64,000 bases of DNA from Porphyrobacter sp. LM 6 (GCF_001720465.1 NZ_CP017113.1:1860001-1924000), one strand, 5' to 3'; counted from the first letter of the stretch, positions 39,308-50,204 are shown. A program made the numbers and translations. The notes: generated from the letters alone by a model not told the origin.

Positions 39308-39835
39308 ATGCGTAAAATCGCATTCACCTCGCTCGCAGCTCTCGGCGCCATGGCTCTCCCGGCTGCCGCTCAGGCCCAGTCGAACGACACCCCCGAAGTC
39401 GAAACCTATGTCGGTGCCACCGCTGGTATCCATGACCTCGGCATCGGCCTGCCGAACGACGATGGCGGCATCTACGGCATTGTTGCCGGCGTTGACGTGC
39501 CGGTTGGCGACACCTTCTTCGTGGGTGCTGAAGGCAACTACAACATTGGCGACGGCGCGATCGACAGCGAATACGGCATCGCCGCCCGCGCCGGTGTGCG
39601 CGTTGGTGATAGCGCCAAGCTGTTCGTCCGTGGCGGCTTCCAGGAAGTCGATTTCGACCTCGGCAACTTCGTGACCCCGGCAGTTGTCGGCCTCGATGAC
39701 ACCGACGGCGACTACCTCGTCGGCGCCGGTGTCGAATTCGGCGTGGGCGACGGCCCGATCAAGCTGCGCGCCGGGATCGACACCATCGCGTTCGATTCGA
39801 CCCGTGCGACCGTGGGCGTGCTCTACGCCTTCTAA
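39308..39835 (+). CDS. Small outer-membrane beta-barrel protein (opacity/OmpA-like porin family)
   Basis: 175 residues from ATG 39308, with AAGGA about 9 bases upstream. Signal peptide [23 protein letters not shown], then alternating amphipathic strands ([46 protein letters not shown]), ending in the outer-membrane sorting signal VGVLYAF with a terminal Phe. It probably forms an eight-stranded barrel. A strong terminator follows at once, so it is monocistronic; codon choice looks highly optimised, suggesting abundant expression. Confidence 0.88.
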   Translation: MRKIAFTSLAALGAMALPAAAQAQSNDTPEVETYVGATAGIHDLGIGLPNDDGGIYGIVAGVDVPVGDTFFVGAEGNYNIGDGAIDSEYGIAARAGVRVGDSAKLFVRGGFQEVDFDLGNFVTPAVVGLDDTDGDYLVGAGVEFGVGDGPIKLRAGIDTIAFDSTRATVGVLYAF

Positions 39836-39860
39836 GTCACACCGTCAGATTCACCTTCGA

Positions 39861-39898
39861 GGGGCAGGGAATACGAGGCACGTTTCCCTGCCCCTTTT
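39861..39898 (+). terminator. Intrinsic terminator after the outer-membrane protein gene
   Basis: An 11-bp perfect stem GGGGCAGGGAA / TTCCCTGCCCC (39861-39871 and 39884-39894) with a 12-base loop, followed by TTTT. It lies 26 bases after the stop codon and before tgt. Confidence 0.88.
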
Positions 39899-39945
39899 GC
39901 ATGTGCGTGACAGCGGGCTGCGAGGTCGCTAGGGGCGGCCCCGCA

Positions 39946-41082
39946 ATGACGGCTCCCCGCTTCTCCTTCGAACTGCACGCGACCAGCGGCAAGGCGCGCA
40001 CCGGCACGATCCGGATGCAGCGCGGCGATATCCGCACCCCCGCCTTCATGCCGGTTGGCACGGCCGCCACCGTCAAGGCGATGAAGCCCGAGGCGGTGCG
40101 CCAGACGGGGGCCGACATCATCCTCGGCAACACCTACCACCTGATGCTGCGCCCCGGCGCCGAGCGGGTCGCGCGCCTTGGAGGCTTGCACAAGTTCATG
40201 AACTGGCCGCGCCCGATCCTCACCGACTCCGGCGGCTATCAGGTGATGAGCCTTTCCGAGCTCAGGAAGCTCACCGAACAGGGTGTCGAATTCCGCAGCC
40301 ATCTCGATGGCAGCAAGCACATGCTCACCCCCGAACGCAGCATGGAAATCCAGCGGCTGCTCGGTTCGGACATCGTCATGGCCTTCGACGAATGCCCGCG
40401 AGCCGACCGCCCGCGCGACGAGATCGCCGCTTCGATGGAACTCTCGATGCGCTGGGCCAAGCGCAGCCGGGAGGGGTTCAACGCTGGCGAGGAACATGCC
40501 GCGCGCGCCGCGCTGTTCGGCATCCAGCAGGGCGCGCTCCACGAAGACCTGCGCCGGATCAGTGCCGACATGCTCACCGATGTGGGCTTCGATGGCTATG
40601 CCGTCGGCGGGCTCGCGGTGGGCGAGGGGCAGGAGGCGATGTTCGGCGTCCTCGATTACGCGCCCGATATGCTCCCCGCTGACCGGCCGCGCTACCTGAT
40701 GGGCGTGGGCAAGCCTGACGACCTTGTCGGTGCGGTCGAACGCGGGATCGACATGTTCGACTGCGTGCTGCCGACCCGCTCGGGCCGCAACGGGCAGGCG
40801 TTCACCTGGAACGGCCCGCTCAACCTGCGCAACGCGCGCTTTGCCGAGGATACCGGGCCGCTCGATGATCGCTGCACCTGCCCGGTCTGTACCACCTACA
40901 GCCGCGCCTATATCCACCACCTCGTGAAATCGGGCGAGATGCTGGGCGCCATGCTGGTGACCGAGCACAACCTCAGCTTCTATCAGGCGCTGATGCAGGG
41001 GATGCGTGATGCCATTGCGGCAGGCGCATTCGCCAGCTTTGCCAGCGACTTCCGGCGCGATTACCTTCGCAAGGGGGATTGA
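39946..41082 (+). CDS. tgt: tRNA-guanine transglycosylase Tgt
   Basis: 378 residues from ATG 39946; the open frame from 39901 begins within terminator-proximal sequence. Active-site segments are [17 protein letters not shown] (nucleophile/base-recognition Asp), [30 protein letters not shown], and the zinc site CTCPVC...H near 305-335. It exchanges guanine 34 for preQ1 in tRNAs with GUN anticodons, the step before QueA (36390-37427). Confidence 0.97.
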   Translation: MTAPRFSFELHATSGKARTGTIRMQRGDIRTPAFMPVGTAATVKAMKPEAVRQTGADIILGNTYHLMLRPGAERVARLGGLHKFMNWPRPILTDSGGYQVMSLSELRKLTEQGVEFRSHLDGSKHMLTPERSMEIQRLLGSDIVMAFDECPRADRPRDEIAASMELSMRWAKRSREGFNAGEEHAARAALFGIQQGALHEDLRRISADMLTDVGFDGYAVGGLAVGEGQEAMFGVLDYAPDMLPADRPRYLMGVGKPDDLVGAVERGIDMFDCVLPTRSGRNGQAFTWNGPLNLRNARFAEDTGPLDDRCTCPVCTTYSRAYIHHLVKSGEMLGAMLVTEHNLSFYQALMQGMRDAIAAGAFASFASDFRRDYLRKGD

Positions 41083-41131
41083 TCGAACCCTGTGATCGGA
41101 TATCCTGCCCGGGTTAAGTGGCGGGGGGATC

Positions 41132-43150
41132 ATGCGAATTCACAATTTGGGCCGGTGCTTTGCCGGCACGATCCTCGCAATCGCCGTCACGGCGCCCCTT
41201 TCAGCGCAAGACGCGCCTGCCAAGGAAGACCTGGCAACCACCGCCCGCGTGTTCGGTGTGCGTGCATCCGTGCTCGACATCAGTCTTTCGCCTTCGGGGA
41301 GCAAGCTGGCCTATATTTCGGCCGGACCCGATCACATCGAGGTCGTGAACATCATCGATCTTGAAGGCGATGCTTCGCCCCGCATGATTATCGCCAATCG
41401 CGAGAAGGAAGTTGATCTCGACTGGTGCGAATGGGCGACCGACAGTCGGCTCGTGTGTCAGGTTTCAGGCATGGCGCGAGGGTCTACCGGCGTCCTGCTG
41501 CCGTTCGATCGTCTGCTCGCGGTCAATGATGACGGCAGCAATGTCAGGGAGTTGAGCACACGCCAGTCCGCCAACGCGGTGCAGGCGCTCCAGTTCGGCG
41601 GGGACGTGATCGCCCTCGATGCTGGCGGGGCGCAGGGTCAGATCCTGATGACCCGGCAATATGTGCCCGAATCCAACCCCGCGACCCGGCTCTACAGCGA
41701 CAAGAGCGGGTTTGGCGTCGATCTGGTCGATGTGACCACCGCCAAGCGACAGAGCCGCGAAGGTGCCGATGAGTTGGCTGTCCACTATGTCGCGGATGAA
41801 AGCGGATGGGTCCGCGTCAAGGTTCGGGCGCTGCGCGATGGCAACAACCGTCTCACCGGCAATTATGCCTATTTCTACCGCGCTCCCGGCAGCAACGACT
41901 GGCTCAAGTTCGAAAACCTGACAATCGACGGCGCCGCTGTGCCGGGCTTCTCGCCCGTCGCCGTCGATAGCAGCCGCAACGTGGCTTACGGCTTCATCAC
42001 GCAAAGCGGCTATGACGCGATTGCCGAATTCGCGCTCGATGGCAGCGGCACCGGAAAGATCTTGATGGCGCGCGGCGATGTCGATGTGGATGCGCTGATC
42101 CGGATCGGGCGCAAGCGCCGCGTCGTGGGCGCAAGCTATGCCACCGAAAAGCGCGAGATCGCCTATTTCGACGCCGATCTGTCCAAGCTCGCCAAAGCAC
42201 TGGCCAAGGCGCTGCCCGATCAACCGCTCATCAACATCGTCGGAGCAAGCGGCGACGAGAGCCGCCTGCTGATGATCGCATCGAGCGATACCCAGCCGGG
42301 CATGACCTATCTGTTCAACAAGACCAACCGCCAGCTCGAACCGCTGATGCCAGTGCGTGCGCCGCTGGCGGACCGCCCGATGGGCAAGATGAGCCCGGTG
42401 AGCTTTCCCGCGCGCGATGGCACGATGATCCCGGGCTATCTGACCCTGCCGCCCGGCTCCGAGGGCAAGGGCCTGCCTGCGGTGGTGCTGCCGCACGGCG
42501 GCCCGGCCGCGCGCGACGAATGGGGTTTTGACTGGCTGGTGCAGTTCCTCACGGCGCGGGGGTTTGCCGTGCTCCAGCCCAATTACCGCGGCTCATCCGG
42601 CTATGGCGAGGCCTGGTATGGCCGCAACGGGTTCAAGGCGTGGGATGTGGCGATTGGCGATGTCAATGATGCCGGGCGCTGGCTGGTGAGCCAGGGCATT
42701 GCCAAGCCCGATCAACTCGCCATCGCAGGGTGGTCTTATGGGGGCTATGCCGCGCTGCAATCGCAGGTGCTCGATCCCGCGCTCTACAAGGCGGTTGTCG
42801 CCATCGCGCCGGTGACCGATCTGGGCTACATCGTCGAGGATGCGCGCGATTACACGAACGCGCGGGTCGTGCGGGAGTATATCGGTCAAGGCCCGCACGT
42901 CGAAGCCGGCAGCCCGCGCCGCCATGCGGACAAGTTCGCAGCGCCCGTCGTGCTGTTCCACGGCACGCTCGATATCAATGTCGAAGTGCGCCATTCGCGC
43001 GGCATGGAGAGCGCGTTGAGAGGGGCGGGCAAGCAGGTGCTCTACCGCGAATATCCCGATCTCCAGCACGATCTGGGCGACAGCAAGGTACGGGTCGATA
43101 TGCTGACGGATATCGGCCGGTTTCTCGATCAGTCGCTCGGGCGTAACTGA
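41132..43150 (+). CDS. S9 family (prolyl oligopeptidase-like) serine peptidase, exported
   Basis: 672 residues. A Sec signal (MRIHNLGRCFAGTILAIAVTA, cleavage near 27) precedes a beta-propeller domain and a C-terminal alpha/beta hydrolase domain. The catalytic triad can be placed at S535 (GWSYGGYAAL), D614 (HGTLDINVEV) and H646 (DLQHDLG). It resembles periplasmic dipeptidyl/acylaminoacyl peptidases common in Sphingomonadales and probably cleaves short peptides. It stands alone between tgt and the chorismate mutase gene. Confidence 0.92.
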   Translation: MRIHNLGRCFAGTILAIAVTAPLSAQDAPAKEDLATTARVFGVRASVLDISLSPSGSKLAYISAGPDHIEVVNIIDLEGDASPRMIIANREKEVDLDWCEWATDSRLVCQVSGMARGSTGVLLPFDRLLAVNDDGSNVRELSTRQSANAVQALQFGGDVIALDAGGAQGQILMTRQYVPESNPATRLYSDKSGFGVDLVDVTTAKRQSREGADELAVHYVADESGWVRVKVRALRDGNNRLTGNYAYFYRAPGSNDWLKFENLTIDGAAVPGFSPVAVDSSRNVAYGFITQSGYDAIAEFALDGSGTGKILMARGDVDVDALIRIGRKRRVVGASYATEKREIAYFDADLSKLAKALAKALPDQPLINIVGASGDESRLLMIASSDTQPGMTYLFNKTNRQLEPLMPVRAPLADRPMGKMSPVSFPARDGTMIPGYLTLPPGSEGKGLPAVVLPHGGPAARDEWGFDWLVQFLTARGFAVLQPNYRGSSGYGEAWYGRNGFKAWDVAIGDVNDAGRWLVSQGIAKPDQLAIAGWSYGGYAALQSQVLDPALYKAVVAIAPVTDLGYIVEDARDYTNARVVREYIGQGPHVEAGSPRRHADKFAAPVVLFHGTLDINVEVRHSRGMESALRGAGKQVLYREYPDLQHDLGDSKVRVDMLTDIGRFLDQSLGRN

Positions 43151-43191
43151 GGCACTCGACAAGTCACGCCTCGAACGCCTAGGGCGCTGGC

Positions 43192-43503
43192 ATGAATGAC
43201 AATCCTCTGAATCCCGCAGACTGCACCACCATGATCGAGGTGCGCGCCGGGGTTGATGCTCTCGATCGTGACCTCGTGGCGCTGCTGGCGAAGCGGTTCG
43301 GCTATATGCGCGCTGCCGCCCGCATCAAGGACAGCCGCGATGCGGTGCGGGACGAGGCGCGCAAGGCCAGCGTCATCGCCGCCGCGGTGGCCGAAGCCGA
43401 AGCGCATGGCATCCCCGCTGACGTGGTGGCGGATATCTGGGAACGGCTCGTCGAAGGCTCGATCGCCTTCGAATTTACCGAGTGGGACCGGATCCGCGTC
43501 TGA
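43192..43503 (+). CDS. AroQ-type chorismate mutase
   Basis: 103 residues, an all-helical monofunctional AroQ domain: IEVRAGVDALDRDLVALLAKR (the first helix with the substrate-binding Arg), AARIKDSRDAVRDEARKASVI and IWERLVEGSIAFEF. It converts chorismate to prephenate for Phe/Tyr synthesis; isochorismate-pyruvate lyase (PchB) has a similar sequence, but no siderophore genes are near. A bidirectional terminator separates it from convergent rpsD. Confidence 0.9.
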   Translation: MNDNPLNPADCTTMIEVRAGVDALDRDLVALLAKRFGYMRAAARIKDSRDAVRDEARKASVIAAAVAEAEAHGIPADVVADIWERLVEGSIAFEFTEWDRIRV

Positions 43504-43524
43504 TCGCTTCAGGCAGCACCAACG

Positions 43525-43556
43525 AAAAAGGGCGGCCCCGAAAGGCCGCCCTTTTT
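43525..43556. terminator. Bidirectional intrinsic terminator between chorismate mutase gene and rpsD
   Basis: An 8-bp perfect stem GGGCGGCC / GGCCGCCC (43530-43537 and 43544-43551), loop CCGAAA, flanked by AAAAA and TTTTT. It can end both converging transcripts. Confidence 0.93.
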
Positions 43557-43581
43557 GTATCGGATCGCTGAAACTTGCGGA

Positions 43582-44196
43582 TCAGCGCGAGTAGAATTCG
43601 ACCACCAGGTTCGGTTCCATCGTCACCGGGTAGGGCACTTCGTCGAGCTTCGGCACGCGGGTGAAGGTCACCTTGTCGTTGCCGTCGGGCATTACGTAGT
43701 CGGGGATGTCACGCTCGGCGAGGCCCTGCGCTTCGATCACCAGTGCCATTTCCTTGGCCTTGCTGCCGAGGCTGATCACGTCACCCACCACCACGCGACG
43801 CGAAGCGATGTTGCACTTCTGGCCGTTCACGGAGATGTGGCCGTGGCTGACCAGCTGACGCGCAGCGAAGATCGTCGGCGCGAACTTGGCGCGGTAGACG
43901 ACCATGTCCAGACGCTGTTCGAGCAGGCCGATCAGGTTCTGGCTGGTGTCGCCCTTCATGCGCGAAGCTTCGGCATAGGTGCGCTTGAACTGCTTTTCGG
44001 TGACGTCGCCGTAGTAGCCCTTGAGCTTCTGCTTGGCGCGCAGCTGCAGACCGTAGTCGCTCATCTTGCCCTTGCGGCGCTGACCGTGCTGACCGGGGCC
44101 GTAGGAACGCTTGTTCACCGGGGAATTCGGACGACCCCAGATGTTTTCGCCCATCCGGCGGTCAAGCTTGTACTTGGCGCTCTTGCGCTTCGACAT
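43582..44196 (-). CDS. rpsD: 30S ribosomal protein S4
   Basis: 204 residues, standard length. [22 protein letters not shown] at the start, [13 protein letters not shown] helix ([16 protein letters not shown]) and the S4 RNA-binding domain ([27 protein letters not shown]) are diagnostic. It is a primary 16S rRNA binding protein. Here it is monocistronic rather than in the alpha operon, which is normal in alphaproteobacteria. About 180 bases of 5' region separate it from the next minus-strand gene; I see no clear autoregulatory structure. Confidence 0.98.
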   Translation of the reverse strand: MSKRKSAKYKLDRRMGENIWGRPNSPVNKRSYGPGQHGQRRKGKMSDYGLQLRAKQKLKGYYGDVTEKQFKRTYAEASRMKGDTSQNLIGLLEQRLDMVVYRAKFAPTIFAARQLVSHGHISVNGQKCNIASRRVVVGDVISLGSKAKEMALVIEAQGLAERDIPDYVMPDGNDKVTFTRVPKLDEVPYPVTMEPNLVVEFYSR

Positions 44197-44377
44197 ACGT
44201 CGTATCCTTCAATGTGCTGGATCACCCCTGTGGTGACCATTCAACCCGGCATCGCTCCGCCGGAACCGATCGTTCCGACGCGGCCACTGCTTCACCGGGG
44301 TGCAGGGCCCATTTGCGAAGGCGCGCGCATAGCAGGAACAGTGCCTGCGTCAAGCTTCAAGCGCCCGTTGCAGGCGT

Positions 44378-44641
44378 TCAGCGGATATTGTTGAACTCGC
44401 GCCATTCCTCGGTGGTGCGGCAGACTTTGGTCTTGCGGCGGCTTGCCGTCTCAAGCTTCACATAGCGGCAGATGCGCTTGTCTTCGCCTGTGGCCTCGGC
44501 GGCGGCCGGTTCCGCCTCGGCCTTGTCGGCGGCGGGGGTTTCGGGATTGCCCGGCGTTTCGGGGTTGGCAGCGGCAATTGTCAGCGGGGTCAGAAGCACG
44601 CCGCAGGCCACGGCCAGCGCACGCAGTCGCATCGGAATCAT
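44378..44641 (-). CDS. Small exported protein of unknown function
   Basis: 87 residues from ATG 44641, which has GAGA about 8 bases upstream; GTG 44653 and ATG 44632 are alternatives. It has a signal peptide (RLRALAVACGVLLTPLTIAAA) and an Ala/Glu/Pro-rich linker. The conserved basic C-terminal motif has two Cys residues (RICRYVKLETASRRKTKVCR, then TTEEWREFN). I know similar short proteins from sphingomonads, but no function is established. Probably periplasmic. Confidence 0.75.
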   Translation of the reverse strand: MIPMRLRALAVACGVLLTPLTIAAANPETPGNPETPAADKAEAEPAAAEATGEDKRICRYVKLETASRRKTKVCRTTEEWREFNNIR

Positions 44642-44725
44642 CAGCAATCTCACATGATTGGGAGAGGAGGGATGGTCGGGATATCCGTCAGCGGCGCGGT
44701 GTCCAACGCCAATCGACGAACGTCT

Positions 44726-45475
44726 TCAATCCCGCTTGTCTTTCTCGAGATAGCTCAGGATGCCGCGAAGGGTGCGCACTTCGAGGTGGTTCCAGCCGGG
44801 CTTGGTCAGTAACCCGCGCAAGGTGCGGCGGGTGGCTTCTGCGCGGGCTTCGGGGCGGAAATAGCCGCGCGGCACGAGCAGCGCCTCGAAATGGGCGATC
44901 ATCGCGTCGAGCTCTTCCTGCGGGGCGGGGGGCAGGGTGTCTTCGAGCGTGGGCTGCACCAGAGCTTCGCCGGCATCGGCGATCTCGCGCCCGATCCGCG
45001 ACCATTCATAGGCCACCAGAATGACCGCCTGAGCGAGGTTCAATGAGGCGAATTCGGGATTGATCGGAATAGTGAGGATGTTGCGGGCGAGGGCGACGTC
45101 CTCGGTCTCCAGCCCCGAACGCTCGGGCCCGAAGATGATCGCGTGGCGACCGGGCAGGGTGTGAACCTGCCGCCCGGCCTCGTCCGCTCCGATCACAGGC
45201 TTGGTCACGCCGCGCTTGCGAACCGTGGTGGCGTGGACATGGGCACAATCGGCGACCGCTTCGGCGGTGGTGGCATAGACCTTGGCCTGTTCGAGCACGA
45301 TGTCCGCGCCCGCTGCCGCCGGGCCGGCCGAGGGATTGGGCCAGCCATCGCGCGGGGCGACGAGGCGCAGCTCGGTCAGCCCGAAATTGAGCATCGCGCG
45401 CGCAGCCTTGCCGATGTTCTCGCCCAGTTGCGGGCGCACGAGCACGATCACCGGACGGTTGAGCTGGTCAGCCAT
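44726..45475 (-). CDS. trmJ: tRNA (cytidine/uridine-2'-O-)-methyltransferase TrmJ
   Basis: 249 residues. SPOUT/TrmH-type methyltransferase: IVLVRPQLGENIGKAARAMLNFG at the start (motif 1 with catalytic Arg), AIIFGPERSGLETEDVALA (SAM knot) and IPINPEFASLNLAQAVILVAYEW. The C-terminal helical tail fits TrmJ. It 2'-O-methylates position 32 of tRNA. Its start lies one base after the nrdR stop, at the end of the rpiB-glyA-nrdR operon. Confidence 0.93.
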   Translation of the reverse strand: MADQLNRPVIVLVRPQLGENIGKAARAMLNFGLTELRLVAPRDGWPNPSAGPAAAGADIVLEQAKVYATTAEAVADCAHVHATTVRKRGVTKPVIGADEAGRQVHTLPGRHAIIFGPERSGLETEDVALARNILTIPINPEFASLNLAQAVILVAYEWSRIGREIADAGEALVQPTLEDTLPPAPQEELDAMIAHFEALLVPRGYFRPEARAEATRRTLRGLLTKPGWNHLEVRTLRGILSYLEKDKRD

Positions 45476-45476
45476 G

Positions 45477-45938
45477 TCAGTCGCGCGCTGCGTCTTGCAC
45501 GGCGCTTGCGAATTCCTCGAAATCGCGCGCTTCGGAGAAATCGCGATAGACCGAAGCGAAGCGGATATAGGCGACCGAATCGATCTGGCGCAGGCCTTCC
45601 ATCACCAGTTCGCCGATGTGCGAGGAGGGCACCTCGGCCTCGCCCGAAGTTTCGACTTGGCGCTGGATACCGGAAATCAGCTGATCGAGCCGTTCCTGAT
45701 CGATCCCGCGTTTGCGCGAGGCCAGCGCGACCGATTGTTCCAGCTTGGAGCGTTCGAACGGCTCGCGGCGGTCGCCCGACTTGACCACTACCACTTCGCG
45801 CAGCTGCACCCGTTCGAAGGTGGTGAAGCGCGCCCCGCAGGACGAACACTGGCGACGTCGCCGGATCGAGGCGTTATCCTCGGTCGGGCGGCTGTCTTTT
45901 ACCTGGGTATCATCATGGGCGCAAAAGGGGCAGCGCAT
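45477..45938 (-). CDS. nrdR: Transcriptional repressor NrdR
   Basis: 153 residues. The N-terminal zinc ribbon [17 protein letters not shown]...[18 protein letters not shown] has the two CxxC pairs, and the ATP-cone domain follows ([19 protein letters not shown], then [19 protein letters not shown]). It represses ribonucleotide reductase genes according to ATP/dATP level. The neighbourhood glyA-nrdR is conserved in many proteobacteria. Confidence 0.97.
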   Translation of the reverse strand: MRCPFCAHDDTQVKDSRPTEDNASIRRRRQCSSCGARFTTFERVQLREVVVVKSGDRREPFERSKLEQSVALASRKRGIDQERLDQLISGIQRQVETSGEAEVPSSHIGELVMEGLRQIDSVAYIRFASVYRDFSEARDFEEFASAVQDAARD

Positions 45939-45946
45939 TCAGAAGG

Positions 45947-46168
45947 TTACTTCCTGATCCTCTGATAGAACGCAAACCCTGCGCCAATCGCCAGGCCAAT
46001 CGGCCACGAAATCACCGGAAGCAAGGCGCCCGCGGCTGCCCCGATCGCAGCGCCGGTCAGCACCGGCTTGGTCGACGGGTGGTGCATCCCTTCCTTGCCC
46101 ATGCCGATGATCTCGGTCTTGGCATCCTCGACCCAATCTTGGCCAGAGCGCGGTTCCTGATCGTTCAT
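45947..46168 (-). CDS. Small membrane protein with glycine-zipper-like segment
   Basis: 73 residues from ATG 46168. A charged N-terminus is followed by PVLTGAAIGAAAGALLPVIS and WPIGLAIGAGFAFYQRIRK, two hydrophobic stretches with small-residue (Gly/Ala) spacing. It is probably an inner-membrane protein. It sits between glyA (13 bases) and nrdR (8 bases) in the operon. No function can be assigned. Confidence 0.75.
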   Translation of the reverse strand: MNDQEPRSGQDWVEDAKTEIIGMGKEGMHHPSTKPVLTGAAIGAAAGALLPVISWPIGLAIGAGFAFYQRIRK

Positions 46169-46181
46169 GGCGAGACCCTCC

Positions 46182-47507
46182 TCACATTCCCGGATAGACG
46201 GGGAAGGCGGCGCACAGGGTGCTGACCCGGGCGCGCACGCTTTCCTCGATCTGAGCATCGCCCTCGGGGCCGTTCTTGGCAAGGCCTTCGACCACTTCGG
46301 CGATCAGCTTGCCGACGGTGCGGAACTCTTCCGGGCCAAAGCCGCGGGTGGTGCCCGCCGGCGTGCCAAGACGGATCCCGCTGGTGACGAAGGGCGAGCG
46401 GGTGTCGTAGGGAATGCCGTTCTTGTTGCAGGTGAGGAAGGCGCGATCGAGGCCCTTTTCAGCATCCTTGCCGGTCACGTCCTTGGCGGTCAGGTCAACC
46501 AGCATCGAGTGGTTGTCCGTCCCGCCGCTGACGATCCGCAGGCCGTTTTCCTCGAGGCTGGCAGCCAGCGCGCGGGCGTTTTCGACGATGCGGTGGGCGT
46601 AGGTCTTGAATGACGGGTCGAGCGCTTCCTTGAAGGCGACTGCCTTGGCGGCCACGATGTGCATCAGCGGGCCGCCCTGAAGGCCGGGGAACACCGCCAT
46701 GTTCAGCGGCTTGGTGTACTTCTCGTCATTCCACAGGATGATGCCCGAGCGGGGACCGCGCAGGGACTTGTGGGTGGTCGAGGTGACGATATCGCAATGC
46801 GGGAAGGGCGAGGGATGCGCGCCGCCTGCCACGAGGCCGGAGATGTGGCTCATGTCGCACAGCAGCACCGCGCCCACTTCATCGGCGATGGCACGGAAGG
46901 CGGGGAAATCCCACGTGCGCGAATAGGCAGTGCCGCCGCAGATGATGATCTTGGGCTTGTTTGCGCGCGCCTTGGCCGCAACCTCGTCCATGTCGATCGT
47001 CTCGGTCTCGCGGCTCACGCCATAGGAGACGACATTGAACCACTTGCCGCTCATGTTGACCGGTGAGCCGTGGGTGAGGTGGCCGCCCGAATTGAGGTCC
47101 AGCCCCATGAAGGTGTCGCCCGGATTGAGCAGGGCGAGGAACACCGCCTGGTTCATCTGCGAGCCGCTGTTGGGCTGCACATTCGCAAAATTGCAGCCGA
47201 ACAGCTGCTTGGCACGCTCGATGGCGAGGGTTTCGACCACGTCGGCGTAGTCGCAGCCGCCGTAGTAACGCTTGCCGGGATAGCCCTCGGCATACTTGTT
47301 GGTGAACACCGATCCGGCCGCTTCGAGCACCGCGCGGCTCGCGATGTTCTCGGACGCGATCAGTTCGATCTTGTCGCGCTGGCGGGCGAGCTCCTTGCCG
47401 ATGGCCGCCGCGATTTCCGGATCGGCGGTGGCAAGATCATTGTGCCAGAAGCCGTCCATCGACTGGGCAGCATGACGGGCGGCGAAATCGGCGGGGGCGG
47501 TGCTCAT
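46182..47507 (-). CDS. glyA: Serine hydroxymethyltransferase GlyA
   Basis: 441 residues. PLP enzyme interconverting serine and glycine with transfer of a C1 unit to tetrahydrofolate. The PLP lysine is K247 in [15 protein letters not shown]; also [13 protein letters not shown] and [10 protein letters not shown] near 50-85. The start overlaps the rpiB stop by 4 bases, showing translational coupling. The extra about 20 N-terminal residues compared with E. coli are usual for this group. Confidence 0.98.
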   Translation of the reverse strand: MSTAPADFAARHAAQSMDGFWHNDLATADPEIAAAIGKELARQRDKIELIASENIASRAVLEAAGSVFTNKYAEGYPGKRYYGGCDYADVVETLAIERAKQLFGCNFANVQPNSGSQMNQAVFLALLNPGDTFMGLDLNSGGHLTHGSPVNMSGKWFNVVSYGVSRETETIDMDEVAAKARANKPKIIICGGTAYSRTWDFPAFRAIADEVGAVLLCDMSHISGLVAGGAHPSPFPHCDIVTSTTHKSLRGPRSGIILWNDEKYTKPLNMAVFPGLQGGPLMHIVAAKAVAFKEALDPSFKTYAHRIVENARALAASLEENGLRIVSGGTDNHSMLVDLTAKDVTGKDAEKGLDRAFLTCNKNGIPYDTRSPFVTSGIRLGTPAGTTRGFGPEEFRTVGKLIAEVVEGLAKNGPEGDAQIEESVRARVSTLCAAFPVYPGM

Positions 47508-47983
47508 TGGTGGGTCTCGATGTGGTCGGGGAAGAACGGGGGCTGGCCAAGCTTGCCCACGCGGCGCTGGTGGCGACCGGCGGGATCGCCGGCGTCGGCG
47601 AATTCGGTATCAAGAAAAGTCGCAACGCAGGACTTGGCCATTTCGATCCCTACGAGCCGCGCGCCCATTGCGATGCAATTGGCATCATTATGTTCGCGGG
47701 CGAGGGCCGCCGAGAGCGGTTCCGAGACCAGCGCACAGCGCACCTGCGGGTGGCGATTGACGCTGATCGAGATGCCGATGCCGCTGCCGCACAGCGCGAT
47801 GCCGAATTCGACCGAGCCTTCGGCGATGATCTCGGCAAGGCGATAGCCGTAATCGGGATAATCGACGCTCTGGCCCGGTTCTGGGCCGAGGTCGGCGACC
47901 TCGTGTCCTTCCTCGATAAGCCATTCGGCAAGGTCCGTCTTGAGTTCAACGGCGGCGTGGTCTGAGGCGATGGCGATGCGCAT
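47504..47983 (-). CDS. rpiB: Ribose 5-phosphate isomerase B
   Basis: 159 residues from ATG 47983 ([15 protein letters not shown]); the frame extends upstream into the rpoD terminator and is not used there. [22 protein letters not shown], and the active-site Cys in [17 protein letters not shown] are RpiB/LacA features. It interconverts ribose-5-P and ribulose-5-P. First gene of the rpiB-glyA-hyp-nrdR-trmJ operon. Confidence 0.95.
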   Translation of the reverse strand: MRIAIASDHAAVELKTDLAEWLIEEGHEVADLGPEPGQSVDYPDYGYRLAEIIAEGSVEFGIALCGSGIGISISVNRHPQVRCALVSEPLSAALAREHNDANCIAMGARLVGIEMAKSCVATFLDTEFADAGDPAGRHQRRVGKLGQPPFFPDHIETHQ

Positions 47984-48059
47984 GGTGGGCCTATAGGCGA
48001 GGCGGGGGGGATTCTCCACCCCTCGGCACGCGCTTTTCGACGGGCGGAAGCAAGACATG

Positions 48060-48082
48060 AAAAACCCCGCCGAAGCGGGGCC
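48060..48082 (-). terminator. Intrinsic terminator after rpoD
   Basis: On the minus strand, CCCCGC-TTCG-GCGGGG (48065-48080) with a stable UUCG tetraloop is followed by TTTTT. It lies about 10 bases after the rpoD stop. Confidence 0.93.
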
Positions 48083-48091
48083 TTTCGACGT

Positions 48092-50128
48092 TTACTGATC
48101 GAGGAACGACCGCATCTTCCGCGACCGGCTCGGGTGCTTGAGCTTCCTCAGCGCCTTGGCTTCGATCTGGCGGATACGTTCGCGGGTCACGCTGAACTGC
48201 TGGCCGACTTCTTCCAGCGTGTGATCGGTGTTCATCCCGATACCGAAGCGCATCCGCAGCACGCGTTCTTCGCGCGGGGTGAGCGAGGCGAGCACGCGGG
48301 TGACGGTTTCCTTGAGGTTCGCCTGGATCGCGGCATCCACGGGGATGATTGCGTTCTTGTCCTCGATGAAATCGCCCAGGTGCGAGTCTTCCTCGTCCCC
48401 GATCGGGGTTTCGAGGGAGATCGGCTCCTTGGCGATCTTCATCACCTTGCGGACCTTCTCCAGCGGCATGGAGAGGCGCTGCGCCATTTCTTCCGGCGTC
48501 GGCTCGCGGCCTTCCTCGTGGAGGAACTGGCGGCTCGTGCGGACCAGCTTGTTGATCGTTTCGATCATGTGCACCGGAATACGGATGGTGCGCGCCTGAT
48601 CGGCGATCGAGCGGGTGATCGCCTGACGGATCCACCAGGTTGCATAGGTGCTGAATTTGTAGCCGCGGCGGTATTCGAACTTGTCGACCGCCTTCATAAG
48701 GCCGATGTTGCCTTCCTGAATGAGATCAAGGAATTGCAGGCCGCGGTTGGTGTACTTCTTGGCGATGGAAATCACCAGACGCAGGTTCGCCTCGACCATT
48801 TCCTTCTTGGCGATACGCGCCTCGCGCTCGCCCTTCTGGACCATGTTCACGATGCGGCGGAACTCGCCGAGGCTCATGCCGGTCTGCGCCGCGATATCGG
48901 CGATTTCCGAGCGGATGCGCTCGATCGCGTCTTCTTCGCGCTCGGCGAAGGCGGCCCACTTCTTGTCCTTCTTGGCGCGTTCCTTGATCCAGGCATCGTC
49001 CATCTCGTTGCCGACATAGGCATTGAGGAAGTCCATGCGCTTGATCTTGTGACGCTCGGCAAGGCGCAGCATCTGCCCGCCCAGCGTGGTCAGGCGGCGG
49101 TTGAAGGCGTAGAGGTTGTCGACCAAGAATTCGATCTTGGTCGCGTGGAACTGCACGCTTTCGACCTCGGCGGTGAGGTCTTCGCGCAGCTGTTCGTACT
49201 TGCCTTCCTTGGCTGCCGGGAAGGCGTTGCCCGCCGCGAGCGTATCGACGCGTTCGGCCTGGAGCTTTTCGAAGGCGTTGAACAGCGTGGTGATGCGCGC
49301 GAAACGCTCCAGCGCCTCGGGCTTCAGCGCGGCTTCCATCTGGGCGAGAGAGAGGGTGTTGTCTTCTTCCTCTTCCTCTTCGCGCTTCTGGCGGGGCTCG
49401 CCGTCCTCGTCCTCGTCGGCGTCCGCCTCGGGCTCGTCCTCGACCTCGTCGTCCTCGCGGATGGTTGGGCCGGCGGTGGCTTCCGAGATTTCGTCGTCGT
49501 CGTCATCCTCGGCGCCTTCGGCCATCTTCTCGGCCGGGGGTTCCTTGGAGAGCATCGCGTCGAGATCGAGGATCTCGCGCAGCTGCATGTCGCCGTTGTT
49601 GAGCGCTTCGGACCACTGGATGATCGCGTGGAAGGTGATCGGGCTTTCGCACAGGCCCATGATCATCATGTCGCGGCCGGCCTCGATGCGCTTGGCGATA
49701 GCGATTTCGCCTTCGCGGCTGAGGAGTTCGACCGCGCCCATTTCGCGCAGGTACATCCGCACCGGATCGTCGGTGCGTTCGCCGGTCGCGAGCTTCTTGT
49801 TGCCCGCGCGCGCGTCCTTGGCCGGGCCCTTGCGCTCGCCGTCATCGTCATCATCATCGTCGTCATCGGCGGCGACGATGTCTTCGGCCTCGCCGTCCTC
49901 GCCCTCGGCTTCCGCCTCGGCGTCTTCATCGGTTTCGACGATCTGCACGCCCATTTCCGACAGCGCGGTCTGGATGTCCTCGATCTGGTCAGGGCTCATC
50001 TCGCCCGAGGGCAGCGCCTCGTTGAGCTCGTCATAGGTGACATAGCCGCGCTTTCTCGCCTTGCTGATGAGCTTCTTGATCGAAGCCTCATTGAGGTCGA
50101 TCAGCGGGGCGTCTTCCTTCTCGGCCAT
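48092..50128 (-). CDS. rpoD: Primary sigma factor RpoD (sigma70)
   Basis: 678 residues. N-terminal region 1.1, then an Asp/Glu-rich stretch, the non-conserved region with further acidic runs (near 210-255), region 2 ([20 protein letters not shown] and [17 protein letters not shown]), region 3 and the region 4 helix-turn-helix ([20 protein letters not shown]). It directs housekeeping transcription. It follows dnaG by 76 bases, in the conserved dnaG-rpoD macromolecular-synthesis order. That gap holds a small GC hairpin (CCGCCCG / CGGGCGG, 50157-50179) without a T-run. Confidence 0.98.
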   Translation of the reverse strand: MAEKEDAPLIDLNEASIKKLISKARKRGYVTYDELNEALPSGEMSPDQIEDIQTALSEMGVQIVETDEDAEAEAEGEDGEAEDIVAADDDDDDDDDGERKGPAKDARAGNKKLATGERTDDPVRMYLREMGAVELLSREGEIAIAKRIEAGRDMMIMGLCESPITFHAIIQWSEALNNGDMQLREILDLDAMLSKEPPAEKMAEGAEDDDDDEISEATAGPTIREDDEVEDEPEADADEDEDGEPRQKREEEEEEDNTLSLAQMEAALKPEALERFARITTLFNAFEKLQAERVDTLAAGNAFPAAKEGKYEQLREDLTAEVESVQFHATKIEFLVDNLYAFNRRLTTLGGQMLRLAERHKIKRMDFLNAYVGNEMDDAWIKERAKKDKKWAAFAEREEDAIERIRSEIADIAAQTGMSLGEFRRIVNMVQKGEREARIAKKEMVEANLRLVISIAKKYTNRGLQFLDLIQEGNIGLMKAVDKFEYRRGYKFSTYATWWIRQAITRSIADQARTIRIPVHMIETINKLVRTSRQFLHEEGREPTPEEMAQRLSMPLEKVRKVMKIAKEPISLETPIGDEEDSHLGDFIEDKNAIIPVDAAIQANLKETVTRVLASLTPREERVLRMRFGIGMNTDHTLEEVGQQFSVTRERIRQIEAKALRKLKHPSRSRKMRSFLDQ

Positions 50129-50204
50129 ACTATCTTTTCAATCCGTAACCTGCGGACCGCCCGAATAACGCACGGGCGGCGCGTGTTGATCCCATGTTCT
50201 CCGC